A stretch of 64,000 nt of DNA from Ophiodon elongatus (GCA_016806645.1 JACSYO010000438.1:833501-897500), one strand, 5' to 3'. Counted from the stretch's first letter, positions 1 to 12,140 are shown. Notes: generated by a model from the sequence alone, not told the origin. Numbers and translations: made by a program.

Positions 1-883
1 GACAGAATCAGAATCCAGTCGATGCATTCTAAAGTTCAGCTAAAGCCAATATGTGGAAAATGGTATCTGTCTTTTTAGAAAGAAACTCCTGCTCTGTGCT
101 TTCATGGCCTGAGGATTGGTAACACAGAGAGGGAATTGATTTGTCTCAATAAGAGACATACGGTATCAGACCGCTTGAGCCTGCTGACTGCTCAGTAACC
201 TTTTTGGCCAGCATGAGGAACAATTACAGCAACCAGTGACACTATCAATTTACATGTGGGCATGTCATGGTTAGATTAGCCTTGGAAATATGTGAACTTT
301 AATTTAGATGCAAACTTGATGGCATTGATCAAGCCATAATTTCCACGCTTTTACCTGTCATTATTGAACCAATGCATTAGTGATGTTGAACTAAAGCCCT
401 TACACCTGCCCTGCTTTATGACTGTACATGTTATGGTTCATTCTAAAACTCAATGTGAATACAGTTTAAAAAACTGAATTGTTGTTCACTCAGAGAAGTG
501 TAAATAGACACTTAAACTTCAAGTGAATGTCATCATTTATGTAAAATCACACATTCTCTGTCCAGTTTTAATTTTAATTTTCAAATAATATGACTGGCAC
601 AGCACATCAGCTGCAGTGTTTTCTAATTTTCTCTGAATCTCAATTAGAAAGTCACACCATGGTCAGTGTTTCGGTACCAACTTCCTTTTCTTCCTCAAGT
701 CATGCTGAACAGGAAACACAGCCAACCATTTCACATCATTGTTAAGATCTAATACATATTGACCAAGCGCAACAAAGCCCTGCGACCTCTTCTGGGTCCC
801 TCTCACAGTGAGTATTTACTTTACGCAGAAGACAGGCAGTTTAACGGCAGAGTTTTGTAGAGGTCAATCTATACAGTTTCAGG
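1..883. other. intergenic and probable 5' region of gene A
   Basis: No convincing coding exon is visible on either strand. The sequence is AT-rich. About 170-200 bases before the first gene there is a short stretch with two TTCCT-type (ETS/PU.1-like) words near 681-695. They could belong to a leukocyte promoter, but such words are too short to call. Nothing else is recognised. Confidence 0.5.
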
Positions 884-2796
884 ATGTTGGTTAACTTCAG
901 AATGTCTTCCCTGGATCAGATGAAGCTGATGGGCCTGATTGATCTTACGCTCATATTGATCCTGGCATCTAATTCAAAAGGTGGGTGACATATTGAGTCG
1001 ATATGTTTGTTTTATATTTTATTAATGAAGTATGCATTTTGATAAATATTAATTCTGGTTTGGTTTTCAACCTAGGTGAAAGCTGGACTATTAATGTCAA
1101 AAAACATATCACTGCAACCGTGGGTTCAAACGTGACCATAGGATGTACGTTTACTGTTCCGACCAAACATTACACTAAAAGTGTTCAGGTATTCTGGAAA
1201 AAGAATGAGAGAAGCAACTTTAATACCTTTGACAACGACCAAAATGCATTTGTTTTTCACCCGAATAACACATTTGTGCTGGAGGAGTACAGAGGAAAGA
1301 CCAAACTCATTGGAAATATGAGCAACGGAGACTGCTCCCTCATGATCAATGCCATCATGGCTGATGAACGAAACATCTATGTGCGAGTTATTGCAAAGGC
1401 GAACAACTTCAGTTTTAACCGTAATTCTGTCTCCATTTCTTTGTCTGGTAAGACTTTAAATTATTTATAGGTCATGAATCAAATTGAATAAAGGGAAATT
1501 AAATCAAAACTTTACGTGTTTCTCCCACAGATGCAAGCATTTCACCAATCAATGTGAAGCCAGGTATAACCTGTCAGCTTTTATTCTCTCAATCACATTC
1601 ATATACTTTGTTTTTATACTCCTCAATTTGCTGTGTCAGAAAAAGTAGGTTAAAATGAAATGATAATGAAAACTGATTTTTTTTTTTTTTTAGATACAAT
1701 AATACAAACAACTCCCACCTTTGAAACAAGTAAGTTTGTACAGTTTGATATTTAATATGTCTAAATCTGTAATTTGGTTTCCTTCAATAATAAGATTACT
1801 GTCCATGCGTAGTTTTCTCCACAGTGGGTACGACCCAGGAGACTGTACCACAAAGGCTCGTGGCCATCTATGTACCAGTTCTTGCAATTCTGATCATTAT
1901 TTTTGTCGTTGGAATAGTCTTTGGCATGAAACACAAAAGGTAATTTCATTTTTAACTAATTTGGAGTGTTTGTTTCATGACTGATTCTTGTCTTTCTCTT
2001 ACGTAAATCATCTGCAGACACCTTTCACTCAAAAATGTGTTTTTCTTTTTGTCACTTCACTTTGATCTTTGACCCTCACTGTGCAAATGGTTGCATGTGC
2101 AGAGTTTGACATAAGAAGGCAGTTTTCACACTCAAATTCAAAAGAGAAAAGTTTCTTGCTCATCTTCAATCTGAGTTTAAGGCAAGCACAATTGATCCAA
2201 AGCAGAGTATTTTCATGTCATAAAACATGTCTGTAGGGGGGCGTTAAATGTGTTGTAAAAATATCTCTATTCAGACAGACGAAAGGGTAATATCTTTTTC
2301 ACTATTTTCACAGGTCAAAATCTTTTACCAGGCAAGATTCTGGATATTATGAAAATGTTAGCCGAGCAAACCAATTTAAAAGGTTTGTTTCTTGATACAA
2401 TTGTGAAATCAAATTAGAATGTTGATATTGTTTTGTTATGTTTGAGTGTGTATGTGGCACCAGATATGTGAACGTGAATGTGACACTGATCTCCTGTCTC
2501 TCAAGTTGGAATCCAACCTGTTTTTTTTTTTACTTTTCAGAGAAGCAGCTTGCAAAAAACAAGAGAACATGAAACCTTTCGAACTGAAGGACATTGATGA
2601 TCCTGTCTACATTAATTTTGAGGTACAATACCCCCACACAGTTGGGTTTTAATATACTAAGAAGATGGGAACTAAGACTAAAACTACAGCCCAATATATA
2701 ATCCAACGTCTGTCTTTGCAGGCCTCTCCAGATCAAATGGATCAAAGTACGGATTACACGGACAATATATATGGAAATGTGGATTATTCAAAATAG
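884..2796 (+). CDS. Gene A: Siglec-like type I receptor with a single V-set domain
   Basis: Eight exons are inferred: 884-980, 1076-1447, 1531-1563, 1694-1729, 1825-1939, 2314-2382, 2541-2622 and 2722-2796. They join in phase to give about 292 residues. In order there is a signal peptide (hydrophobic run LTLILILA), one V-set domain in exon 2, two small stalk exons, a transmembrane exon (residues around VLAILIIIFVVGIVFG) and a tail. The V domain keeps the core cysteines (IGC...GDCSL), the YRGKT strand typical of Siglecs and an arginine in YVRVI, at the place of the sialic-acid-binding arginine. The first cysteine of the usual Siglec GSCVVIPC motif is Asn here (GSNVTIGC). That cysteine normally bonds to domain 2, which is absent. 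The tail has three Tyr-x-Asn sites (YENV, YINF, YGNV), a Grb2-SH2 type motif, and no canonical ITIM. An upstream ATG at 884 and in-frame ATGs at 902, 920 and 929 all precede the signal segment, so the exact start is uncertain. Confidence 0.8.
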
Positions 2797-3572
2797 TAGA
2801 AAAGCTGCTTCTCACAACTCTATTTGGAACTTCATTATAAACGGCATTTCTGCATCCTGCATGTGTGAACATGGTTTTGGTATCACGAGTAAGAAAGGAT
2901 TAATAAAATTAATAAAAAACAAAGCAGAGTTACAGTTAGTCTTCTGTATTCACCGACGACCAGAAAGAGACAAAAAAGGACCACAATGTACGACTACACA
3001 GAGACGAAACAAACAAAAACACAAAGAGGCACAAAACTACAATCTCAACGCAGCTGCGTCATTTGTACTTGTTTGGTGTCTCTTTCAGTCTGGGTGTCCT
3101 TTATGTAGATGGGAGACTTTATACATGTCTGTCTCCAGGGGCCAATTTCCCAGTGACAAATAGACGCTATTTATTTCATCATATCATGACATATTTTCAA
3201 TGTTAATTTTTTTAAAAATCTTTTGTTTATTACAGTGAATATGTAACCATTGATAATGGACAGTTTATTATTGCTCAGAACCAGGGCTTCATATGTGTCT
3301 TAATACAAGTGATACAGGAGAAGTATTTCATTTGCAACACTTTAGGACTGTCGTTCTGTTTTCTGTGGAAACTATTCATGTAATCCGTTATGTTCAACTG
3401 TACAGCTACAACTTCACTTGACACATTTTGGGTTGAGTGACATGATACATTGCATTTTTCTCAATATGTATATGCCAATTCACTTCCTGTGTCATCTGGA
3501 TGGCAGCTGAAACTTCTGTTTTCTTTTCTGATTCAGTCTCCTATTTAGAGATTAAGTTATTATTTGTAATGC

Positions 3573-3903
3573 CATTTAATTGAGAACTGTAATATAGAAT
3601 AAGAACTGTACCAAACAATAAAAGGTTCAAAGTGGATATCATTGCTTGTCCACAGTGTTCTCCATTTATTGAGCAATCGTCATATTCCGATTAGATTTTG
3701 CTGAGGATGAGCCTTCCTCGACCTTGGTTGTATCAGTGTGCATACTGGAGCTGGATTATCATCATCGCTGAGAGTCTCTTGTCCTAGGAAATTCGTTTTA
3801 CATTGCATTTATACTGCAATTTCTCATATGTGACAGACCAAACTAAACAAGCAAACAATATATTACACCGTGTTCAGCTGCTGCTAAAATCCCTTGTTGC
3901 AAT
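3573..3903 (+). repeat. direct repeat, copy 1 (3' end of gene A)
   Basis: This segment and 4567-4896 are nearly identical over about 330 bp in the same orientation, about 993 bp apart, with only scattered substitutions. Copy 1 contains the likely polyadenylation signal of gene A and its downstream flank. Confidence 0.9.
3617..3622 (+). terminator. polyadenylation signal, gene A
   Basis: AATAAA lies about 820 bases after the stop codon of gene A, followed by a GT-rich stretch (CTTGTCCACAGTGTT). It is the best candidate for the 3' end of the transcript. Confidence 0.5.
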
Positions 3904-4566
3904 ATTTGCATCCCTGAATGTTAAGTTAACTTACGTAGGTTAATTTTATTCATAGAAGTAAACTTCCGTATTTCTTTTAGTTTACAAAGTTATTAGAGTT
4001 GCAACTAAAATACCAGTTACATATTAAAAAGCTATTAAAAACACAGTATATGCCATTTCTGCTTTGTGAGGTTTGACCTCATTTGACTGACCATCACATT
4101 ACTCTTCAAAACATGCCTGAACAGCAAAGCTGTGAAATGTATGAATGGAATTTTCCCCATGGTTAATATTATCAAATAAAATGTGGTTATAGTTCTCTAA
4201 AAAAAAAAAAACAACCACTGACCGATAAAGAGCTACGGTTACATGTGGTAAAGTAAAACATAAATCTTGTGACTCATCTAAGATCTCCTAACAGGTGTTC
4301 TCTATGGCACACTGAGTTGGCTGTCAGTGATCGAATTGAGGGCCGTTAGTTTGTCATGTTGGATTTTACTTCCTGTTTTTGTGAGTTTTTGCTTCATCAA
4401 AGTATATATTTTTTTGCATCTGCCCATCTGGGTTATGCATTCGTTTTTTTCCTGCCTCTACTGCTCACTGAAAATGGCAGTGATAATGGCAGTGATAGTC
4501 TTTAATAGTTTTTGATAGTCTTTTGGTGATTCATCTTTTTTTGTAACGTCAAAATGTAACGTCTGT

Positions 4567-4896
4567 CATTTAATTGAGAACTGTAATATAGAATAAGAAC
4601 TTTACCAAACAATAAAAGGTTAAAAGTGGATATCATTGCTTGTCCACAGTGTTTTACATTTATTGAGCAATCGTCATATTCCGATTAGATTTTGCTGAGG
4701 ATGAGCCTTCCTCGACCTTGGTTGTATCAGTGTGCATACTGGAGCTGGCTTATCATCATCGCTGAGAGTCTCTTGTCCTAGGAAATTTTTTTTCATTGCA
4801 TTTATACTGCAATTTCTCATATGTGACAGAACAAACTAAACAAACAAACAATATATTACACCGTGTTCAGCTGCTGCTACAATCCCTTGTTGCAAT
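4567..4896 (+). repeat. direct repeat, copy 2
   Basis: This is the second copy of the 330-bp duplication. It retains the AATAAA (about 4611-4616), although no coding exon precedes it, so it is a detached copy of a gene 3' end. Confidence 0.9.
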
Positions 4897-5235
4897 CTTG
4901 CAATTTTTTCCATCGGCAGTGATGTAATCTTATTCAAAAGTAGAAACAGAAGTGATAAAGTAATCAGATATTGCAACAACATGCGGCTCCTGAGCTTCTA
5001 CTTCAAAACATTTGTAAAACATTTGGTAACACTTTCAAGGGTAAAGCTGGACTATAAATACCACAGACAAACAACAGTGTGCACATCTTCACTAAGAGAA
5101 GGGACATTCAAACAGCCATTAAAAGGATTCAGAGGTGAGGGAATTGTTGGTGCAAAAATATAACAAGCTGTTTCATGTGTCTTTTATTGCCTGATGACTT
5201 TGTCTTACACTCTAGATTCCTCTTCCTCATCAGTG

Positions 5236-6110
5236 ATGGAGCTGAAGTTGTGGTTGTCCGTTCTGTTGTTACATGGTGAGTCTTATATTAAACATTATTT
5301 TGCATAACATACTTTATCTTATACTTAATGATACATCTATACTCTCTCTTGTTTTCAGTGATCCATATCCAGTCTTCTGACGACGAATGGGTAGCAAACG
5401 TGCAGACAAAGATTCCTGTCGTGCAGGGCTCCTGTGTGGTTATTCCCTGCAGCTACTCCTACCCTAAGCCTGCCTCAAAGAAGATCCTGAACAGGTGGAT
5501 AGGGTTCTGGAAGAGCGGGAAAAAGGTCATCTCAACCAATCTCCCCCAATGGAAACTACCTAAGGAATACAGAAAACGAACCCAGTTTTTGGGAAATCTG
5601 CAAGCACTCAACTGCACAATGCTGCTGGATGGTGTCAGGAATACTGATGTCGGCCCTTTCTACTTCAGGATTGAAATGCCGCGGTACAAAAGCTTCACCT
5701 ACACAGATTATCCAGTATACATTGATGTTATACGTGAGTATTATAGAAAACTTTAATCATTTTAAAGGCAACACACTAAGATTTTTTGTAAATATTTGAA
5801 TCACTTGATATTCTATTTAAACTCTGCAGGCACACCAGAGCCCCCATCTCTGTCTGCGAAGAAGGTGAATAATAAAGTAATTGCCTCCTGCTCTGTGCCT
5901 CACACCTGCCCAATGAACCCCCCCGATTTCACCTGGAGCCTAACTGGATTCTTCAACCGCCGAACAAAGAGGCTGAATACGTGGAAATGGGAGACGGCGT
6001 CAATCCTGACCTTTCTCTCTGGAACCGTCACCTTCAACAAGACGTTAACCTGCACAGTGCGGTTCAGAGGAGGGAAGCAGGCGACGAGCTCCATGATTCT
6101 CAAAATATGA
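5236..6110 (+). CDS. Gene B: V-C2 Siglec-like protein, probably secreted
   Basis: Three exons are inferred: 5236-5275 (signal peptide, residues MELKLWLSVLLLH), 5359-5733 (V-set) and 5830-6110 (C2-set). They give about 231 residues. The V domain has the full Siglec pattern: GSCVVIPCSY, an aromatic W-rich C strand, EYRKRT, NCTM and GPFYFRIE with the sialic-acid-type arginine. The C2 domain has the CSVPHTCP cysteine pair typical of Siglec domain 2. Reading ends at TGA (6108-6110), one codon before a good donor site (C|GTAAGC at 6111). In gene D the matching exon ends L-Y-V-K-R at its donor, so here the penultimate codon is a stop. I find no transmembrane exon downstream before AATAAA at 6499. 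The product would be soluble. It could instead be a receptor that lost its membrane anchor by a nonsense change. The domain calls are sure; the claim of function is not. Confidence 0.75.
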
Positions 6111-7876
6111 CGTAAGCCCAGTGCATGGTGTAAATATCACCATTTCATTCTGCATAGTAAATTAATTCATGTGTCAACAAGTTTCATATCTATAGTTTAA
6201 TGTCTCTCAGCTTCAACATTTGTAGAACTTTACTCTCAATACAGATATACAGAGATACTGTTTGACCAAAAGGGAACTATAAGTCTACTCTGAATTAAGA
6301 AGCACAATCAGTCAGTTAACGCTTCACTGCATACTGTAATGAAATTTTTAAAGCCCTGAAATGCCTGACCTCTTTAATATGTCACTCTCATGATCAGTTG
6401 TTTACCACCTCATATCTGGTGTGTTTACTTCAGTAATGCTTCACTGTTTAAGGCTTATTTCAATATGATTTATTGTGTCTTATTAAAATGGAATACCAAA
6501 TAAATGATTAAATGTTTGATTGTGTAAAATCAGAAGGGTATAAAGGAGAAAGATGTCCCCTTGAATTTCAGTATGAATATGTATAATACAACACAGTTTT
6601 GTGAAAATGTGTATTAAATTTAGTTAATAAAAAAACTTGATTGTATAATTTGTTGTATATGTTTTATTATTTCAGATTATAAAATGTTTCAGGGCACCTA
6701 TGAGGTTCAACATTCAAGGGATTAAAGAAAACAAATCAACAGGCAATATTTAAATTCCTTGTGGGCTACCGTTTACAAATGTCTTTTTCTTTATCTGAAT
6801 GCTAAAGATTGCTAAATTAGCAGTTAGCAAATAAGCTGTAAGCAGTTTTTCAGATTCCATGTTGTTAATGTTTTTTTTACACAGCAATATAAATCAGATT
6901 GCATTAAAATGGGAAGATGCCTCTGGGCTTTTTGTCCACATTTTTCTAAACATTACAAAGCTGTTGAGGAATACTGTATCTCCCAACGTGAGTTTGCGTT
7001 TACTGTTTAAGATCATTTGAGGCTTTTGTCGAGAATAGAGTGATGTTGGGTGTTTCTGTGTTTGAAATGTGTGATAACGTCAGTACTTCTATAGCACCAG
7101 ATATGGTGACCAGCTTCCCCTTTGCCTTCCTGTCATTTTACCACTTTAAAAGCCTCAAGGGGTTTTCCACATTGACCTGAGCACACACTGAATACTTTCC
7201 CTTCGTAACATATTTTAGTTGATTAATGAGTGAATACTGCACATACTCATACATTTACAATAAAGGTAGTCAGACAGTTAGTATGGCATTGGAATTATTA
7301 TCCTTGAGTGTTTTGGCATTATGATATAACTGTTTTTGTGAAGCAAGTATACACATACAGTATGTTCAGCACATCTTGTGCTGAACATATTGAGTACAGT
7401 GACCATGTTGCTTTTATACCCCTGAACAAAAAAGTCAACACTTCATGTACTTAACGGGGTTAATCAGCAGGAAGCCAGCATTTCACAACTTCAACAGCTA
7501 CATTCCTGTCTGTCATTCTGATAAAGAAACCATGCCTGCAAAAGAGAAAATTCAAAAGGTGTTACTTGTGCAGCACGTGTTGTTATTGGGTGACTGAGAC
7601 TGAAGAGTTATCAAACATAATAGGAAGTAAAACAGGGCAGTAGTTTAATGATGATTTTTCACAACACATATGATACTAATGATTAGACAAGCAGTCCGGG
7701 AAAAGTTATTTTTTAGACATGAACAACTTTAAAAAAAAAAAAACATATATGTGAATTACAGAAAACAGAAAAATATATACAGAAGATAGCATATTCATAT
7801 TTTTTAAAGCTTTCTCGACTCACATCAGATGGGCAACAGAGGCACTGCAGCTGTTCCTCCAATGAATTCAACAAAG
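6111..7876. other. convergent intergenic region between genes B (+) and C (-)
   Basis: No coding exon is supported. Candidate poly(A) signals for gene B are AATAAA at 6499-6504 and 6626-6631. On the minus strand ATTAAA (plus-strand TTTAAT, 7644-7649) could end gene C. A perfect 12-bp inverted repeat with a 5-base loop sits at 7361-7389. Confidence 0.5.
6499..6504 (+). terminator. polyadenylation signal, gene B
   Basis: AATAAA lies about 390 bases after the stop of gene B. A second AATAAA follows at 6626-6631. Either could end a short mRNA for the soluble product. Confidence 0.45.
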
Positions 7877-10800
7877 TTACATATTGGCATAGATTGCGTC
7901 ATCCAAGTCAGTCTGTAGGAAACAAAATCAACTCACTCTCTTCTGTCATTTACAGAAATAATGAATGAATGAATGAAGAAAACTTAACATACCTCCATGT
8001 TGCCATATACATGATCGTTGGCATAAATGCCAGCGCAATTTACATCATCATAGCTCTTCTCTTTTCTGGTCAGAATACAGAAAACAAACATGTTATGACC
8101 ACATTTACCACATAAACACACACAGGATTAATTATGGTTTGCTTCCTTGTGTCATTTTACATCATGAGGATTGTTTTATTAAAACTGCGGTGAATAAAAC
8201 CTTTTAGTTGCAGCATACTGAGGGAGCGCCACATCTTTGTCTGCCTTCTCGGTGCTCATGTGAGGTGTTAGTGCATTCTCAGATCTCCGCCTGCTGGGAG
8301 AATAATGTTTTTTAATTTAGGAACCTGAAAACAACTATTGACACTTTTCACAACACCTGAAACCCAACAATGTTAACTGCAAAATTCAACACATCTGTAA
8401 TAATTTGCAAGCTGACTTTCTGCTCCCATGTGGTCAAAAGGATGTTCTTTTACTATTATAGGACACATTTCATGCATGACTTAAATGTGTATGTTTCTTT
8501 CTGGTGTCTGTTTAAAACTATATTTAAAAAAAATAATTGAAATGTCTTATTTATTTAACATTTGAATGCTATAGTTTAAAAACATACTAAAAGAGTATTT
8601 CTACTTAGTTTGAAGTTTTTATAACAACTTACCATTTTTTAAAAACTCTCACTGTTATTAAAAGCATCACCAAAATCCCGGCTGCTCCAGAAGCGATGAC
8701 AATATAAAGATTCTGCGTCTTACCTGTCCAAACAGAAACCATGTGGTGTCATTTTTCTCTTTATCAATATAAAATGTATACCTCTTGTCTTGAGCACTTC
8801 TGGAAATAAAATAAAAATCTTCCTTACTCTTCACAGGTAAAGAGAGTGTTAGGTTGGCATTGCCAAGCGTGTTGTTTGCCAGACAGTAAACAACCCGAGA
8901 AGATCCAAACTCTGCCTTCAGGGTCCCGATGGTAACGGAGCCATGTTTCTCTATCTTGATGCTTGGCAGAACTCTGTCGGAAAGCACAAAATAGAGCATA
9001 CTGGCAGGCTGGGCCTCAGCAATGCACACGCACTTCATCATATCTGCCTCTAAGGAGCAGGAAGATATCGTCTTAATCTCAGGCACATCTGTAAGCACAA
9101 GAATGTAATTTATTTAGATATTTTTTAAAAGGAAACTCTCTCCTTTATTGTTACATTTCTTTGATAGTTTACTTACATAACACATTGAGCCGCAGAGGAT
9201 TTGATTTGCCTTGTCCCACTGCATTGATGGCAGTACAGACCAGGGCTCCTGTGTGTCTGGAGACATTTGGCAGCGTGTAGACATTTCCTTGATGCAGTTG
9301 AGCTCCAGTCTCATTATGCCACTGATAGCTGGTGGCAGGAGGGTGAGCATCACTGGAGCATCTTAGTCGCACAGCTTCTCCCTCCATTATATCTGACTTG
9401 TGCTCAATATTCACATTCACTGGGGCGTCTGCATGGAAACACACAAGTAACTGTTCATGATACCATGATGTAGTACATTTGGCAGTCTTTGACAAAGAAA
9501 AGTCAATAAAGCTCTGATGTCAATACACAAACAAGCTAATAAGAGTCTACAGCCATGCTAGCAGCTCTGAGGCTGTACATGCAGGGACAGCAGTGCTTTG
9601 AGCTATCAAACGCTACCGTTAGCTTTGCAACACGCTCTCCATGACAATGTTAACATGCTGATGTTTAACAGGTATAATGTTTACCATGTTCAACATCTTA
9701 TTGTTTGCATGATAACATTTGATAATTAGCACGAAACACAAAGAACATCCAAGGCTGATGGGAATGTGGTCATAAACCAAAGTATTGTAAAAAGAAATGT
9801 AAACCAAATGGTTGCAGCAAAGTTATAACAAGTGGAGCACATAAATGTCTGCAATTAACCCAATAGTTGTCCAGATATTTGACACCAAACAACAAATGTC
9901 AACTTTATGTTGGTGCTAGAGAAAAAGTCAAGGGATCACCAACATCACAAGGATGTATCCTCTGGGGACCACGATTGACTGCACAAAATGTCATGGCAAT
10001 CCATTCAATAGTTATAGATACAGATTAGGAATTTCAGTCTTAAACCAAAGTGGTGGACTGGCAGAGCTAGTGTTGCTAAAAAATCTATAGGAAAAGGCCA
10101 AAATAGGCCCCTTTCACAGCCGCCATTTTGACATGTCATAGCAAGTAAACACCTGTGTTTACTTGCTATGACATGTCAAAATGGTTGCCATAAAAAAGGC
10201 CTAAACCTTTATAAAGCCGTTAGGTAGGTTTTCATTTGTAAGATACACAGAAGCAGATATAATTTGCTGTCCTTCATGCAGCCATCTCATCCAATAAAAA
10301 TGACAGTAAGGGACAGCGAAATGCGTAATGTTTATAGCAGCAGTATGGCCACTGCCATAAATACTTACATTTTACTTTGAGGACCCTGTATGCTTTGTTG
10401 TGCTGCCCTCCCTTGTATGTCACGGTGCATTGTAAAGGCTTGTTGTGATCACTGCTGGTAAGGTGAAAGCTCAGAGTAGATGTCGCTTTCCACTGGCCAT
10501 CGTCCAGCTCCTGTGATTGAAAATGTGGTTCTCCAGGGAGACTCCAGGCGAAGACAGGTGGTGAAGTGGGGCAGGAGTGAGACACAGAGCAGGATGCAGA
10601 CACAGTTTGACCCTCCCTTAACTCCTCCTTCACTGAGAAATGGATGGGATTTAGTTCACCTGTAACAACAAGAAAGTTCATGATAGGCAGGTAGTTGAGG
10701 GTACTTATCTACTGGGCTGTGAATTTTGGAAGCACTTTAGTTGACAAAGCTAAAAAAAAAAAAAAAAAAAACTAAAGTGCTTCCAAAATGCATGGAAGCA

Positions 10801-12140
10801 CCATGTGCTTCAGTGATGATCCCCAAATCCCAAATCATGTGAAATGACATAAGGTTACCAAAACGCAACACATGACATCACTACTAAACATTGAACGGTA
10901 TGGTAAAGTTATAGCATAAAAAGAAAGACATTTCCTGTTTTATTCAGGTGGTATTGATGCCACGTGCTCTTGGGATTTTGCTGTTACTGTTTTACTTAAT
11001 CAATCCCATGTGCTGCCCCAATTCTGAACTTCATTTTATCTTAACAAAAGGCAGATCTCCCCTGATAAAACTCTAATTTACGTTGTACTTTTGTCACAAG
11101 ATTATAGGTTTTCAGTCTGATTTAGACAAATAGAAATGTTGAGTGAAACATGGGCACAGGATTTAAAATATAGGAATCTCAAAAGGGGTGCCATTCAATG
11201 TTTCATACATCTTTCTAGAGAAATGAAACTGTTTCAACTGTTTTGATCAAGGTTATTTAAAGCGAGAGGAGACCAACCAGTTATGATAGCACAAATAAGG
11301 AAGTGGGAATTGGATTTGTTGAGAATTGCAACCTAAATTACACACAGTTGAAGTAGAACAAGTAACTGAATAACACGAGAAAAGTAACCAAATGACTGTT
11401 TTCCTGATTCACTGATTGCAGCACGGTAATTAAAAAGAGACTTCTATCAAAATGCAGGAATTAACTGTATTGTCACAGAAGTCTGGTGAGAGCTGTTATT
11501 ATTACTTACTAATCATTGTAATGGAGACTGTGTTCTCTCTGTAGGAAAACTTCTCATAGTCTGCCATTTCAATCCTGAAATGAAAAGGCCCTCGGTCACT
11601 ATGTTGAAGGGGATCAATCTTCAGTGAACAGCTCTTCTGTCTGACGTATCCCAGCAGCTCTGTCCGATTCCGATACTGCTGTATACTTTTCGACTTGTCT
11701 GGGTGATAGATGATCTGATGTGGCGCCTCGGACCACATCCCCGTGAACTCAATGATCGTCTTGTCTGGATCTGGGTAGTCAAACGAGCAGGGGATCACCA
11801 CACAGGATCCAGGGAGACCTTTAACTGAGGATGGCACCTTAATTGTCCAAGATGAAGCTTCAGTTTGAGTAACTATTGCGGAGGAAAACGGGATGAAATG
11901 AAACAAAAACAAAGCAGAGAAGAGACGGACTTGCATGAAAAATACAAACTCATCTGAAAGTCAAAATCTTGGCCTGAACAAAAAACATATTAAGACATCA
12001 AAAAGACATGAAGCTGACTTTTTAACTGCACTTATTGTGAGCATATAGAAGATATTATAACTGGCTTTACAGTGTAGAGAATGTGCCTTACCTTTAAAGC
12101 AAAGGCACACAAAAAACATAGACCATTTGACAGAATCCAT
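7877..12140 (-). CDS. Gene C: MAG/CD22-like Siglec with V and three C2 domains
   Basis: Ten exons are inferred, in transcript order: 12092-12140, 11510-11872, 10369-10659, 9177-9428, 8828-9088, 8782-8799, 8633-8723, 8201-8290, 7993-8065 and 7877-7912. All join in phase to about 507 residues. The order is signal peptide, V-set (GSCVVIPCSF, QQYRNRT, SCSLKI, FHFRIE with the conserved arginine), C2 domain 2 (CSVSHSCP), two further C2 domains, an 18-base stalk exon (VLKTR), a transmembrane exon (around IVIASGAAGILVMLL) and a tail. The tail has four tyrosine sites near its end: SYDDV, IYAND, VYGNM and IYANM. The last three fit Y-x-N. There are no strict ITIMs. It is probably a sialic-acid-binding membrane receptor of glia or leukocytes; orthology to MAG, CD22 or another Siglec cannot be decided by eye. 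An alternative ATG inside exon 2 (11936) would read across the splice acceptor and was not used. Confidence 0.85.
9542..10075 (-). repeat. dispersed percomorph repeat in intron of gene C
   Basis: The run of phrases (GCTAGCAG, ATGTTAACATGCTGATGTTT, CATAAACCAAAGTATTG, GGGGACCACGA, CATGGCAATCCATTCAATAG, ACCAAAGTGGTGGAC) is one I recognise as a very common repeat in perciform genomes. A diverged partial copy lies at 40590-40835. Exact ends and strand are uncertain. Confidence 0.7.
10106..10201. mobile_element. short palindromic MITE in intron of gene C
   Basis: GGCC...GGCC element of about 96 bp flanked by TA. Its centre is a perfect 30-bp inverted repeat (10123-10152 and 10155-10184) with a 2-base loop, so it can fold into one long hairpin. 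The ends (GGCCCCTTTCACAGCCG) resemble those of the larger element at 59553-59776 and share the ATTTTGAC and TGTCA words. It is best read as an internally deleted copy of that TA-flanked family. Confidence 0.75.
10723..10789. repeat. inverted repeat with poly(A) loop
   Basis: A perfect 20-bp inverted repeat (10723-10742 and 10770-10789) encloses 27 bases that are mostly A. It lies in the intron between the V and first C2 exons of gene C. Confidence 0.85.

Larger units (their letters stand above)
2797..5235. other. 3' UTR of gene A and intergenic segment before gene B
   Basis: The 3' UTR of gene A probably runs to just after the AATAAA at 3617-3622. The rest has no supported exon. It holds a duplicated segment of about 330 bp (3573-3903 and 4567-4896). 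A 5' non-coding exon of gene B may lie around 5040-5135, but its limits cannot be set. Confidence 0.55.

Noticed and set aside
2771..3163. 130-codon plus-strand frame overlapping the end of gene A
   Set aside because: It overlaps the last exon of gene A in another frame and continues into the 3' UTR. Composition looks non-coding.
7361..7389. 12-bp inverted repeat with 5-base loop as a microRNA or terminator
   Set aside because: The stem is too short for a miRNA precursor, and bacterial-type terminators do not apply.
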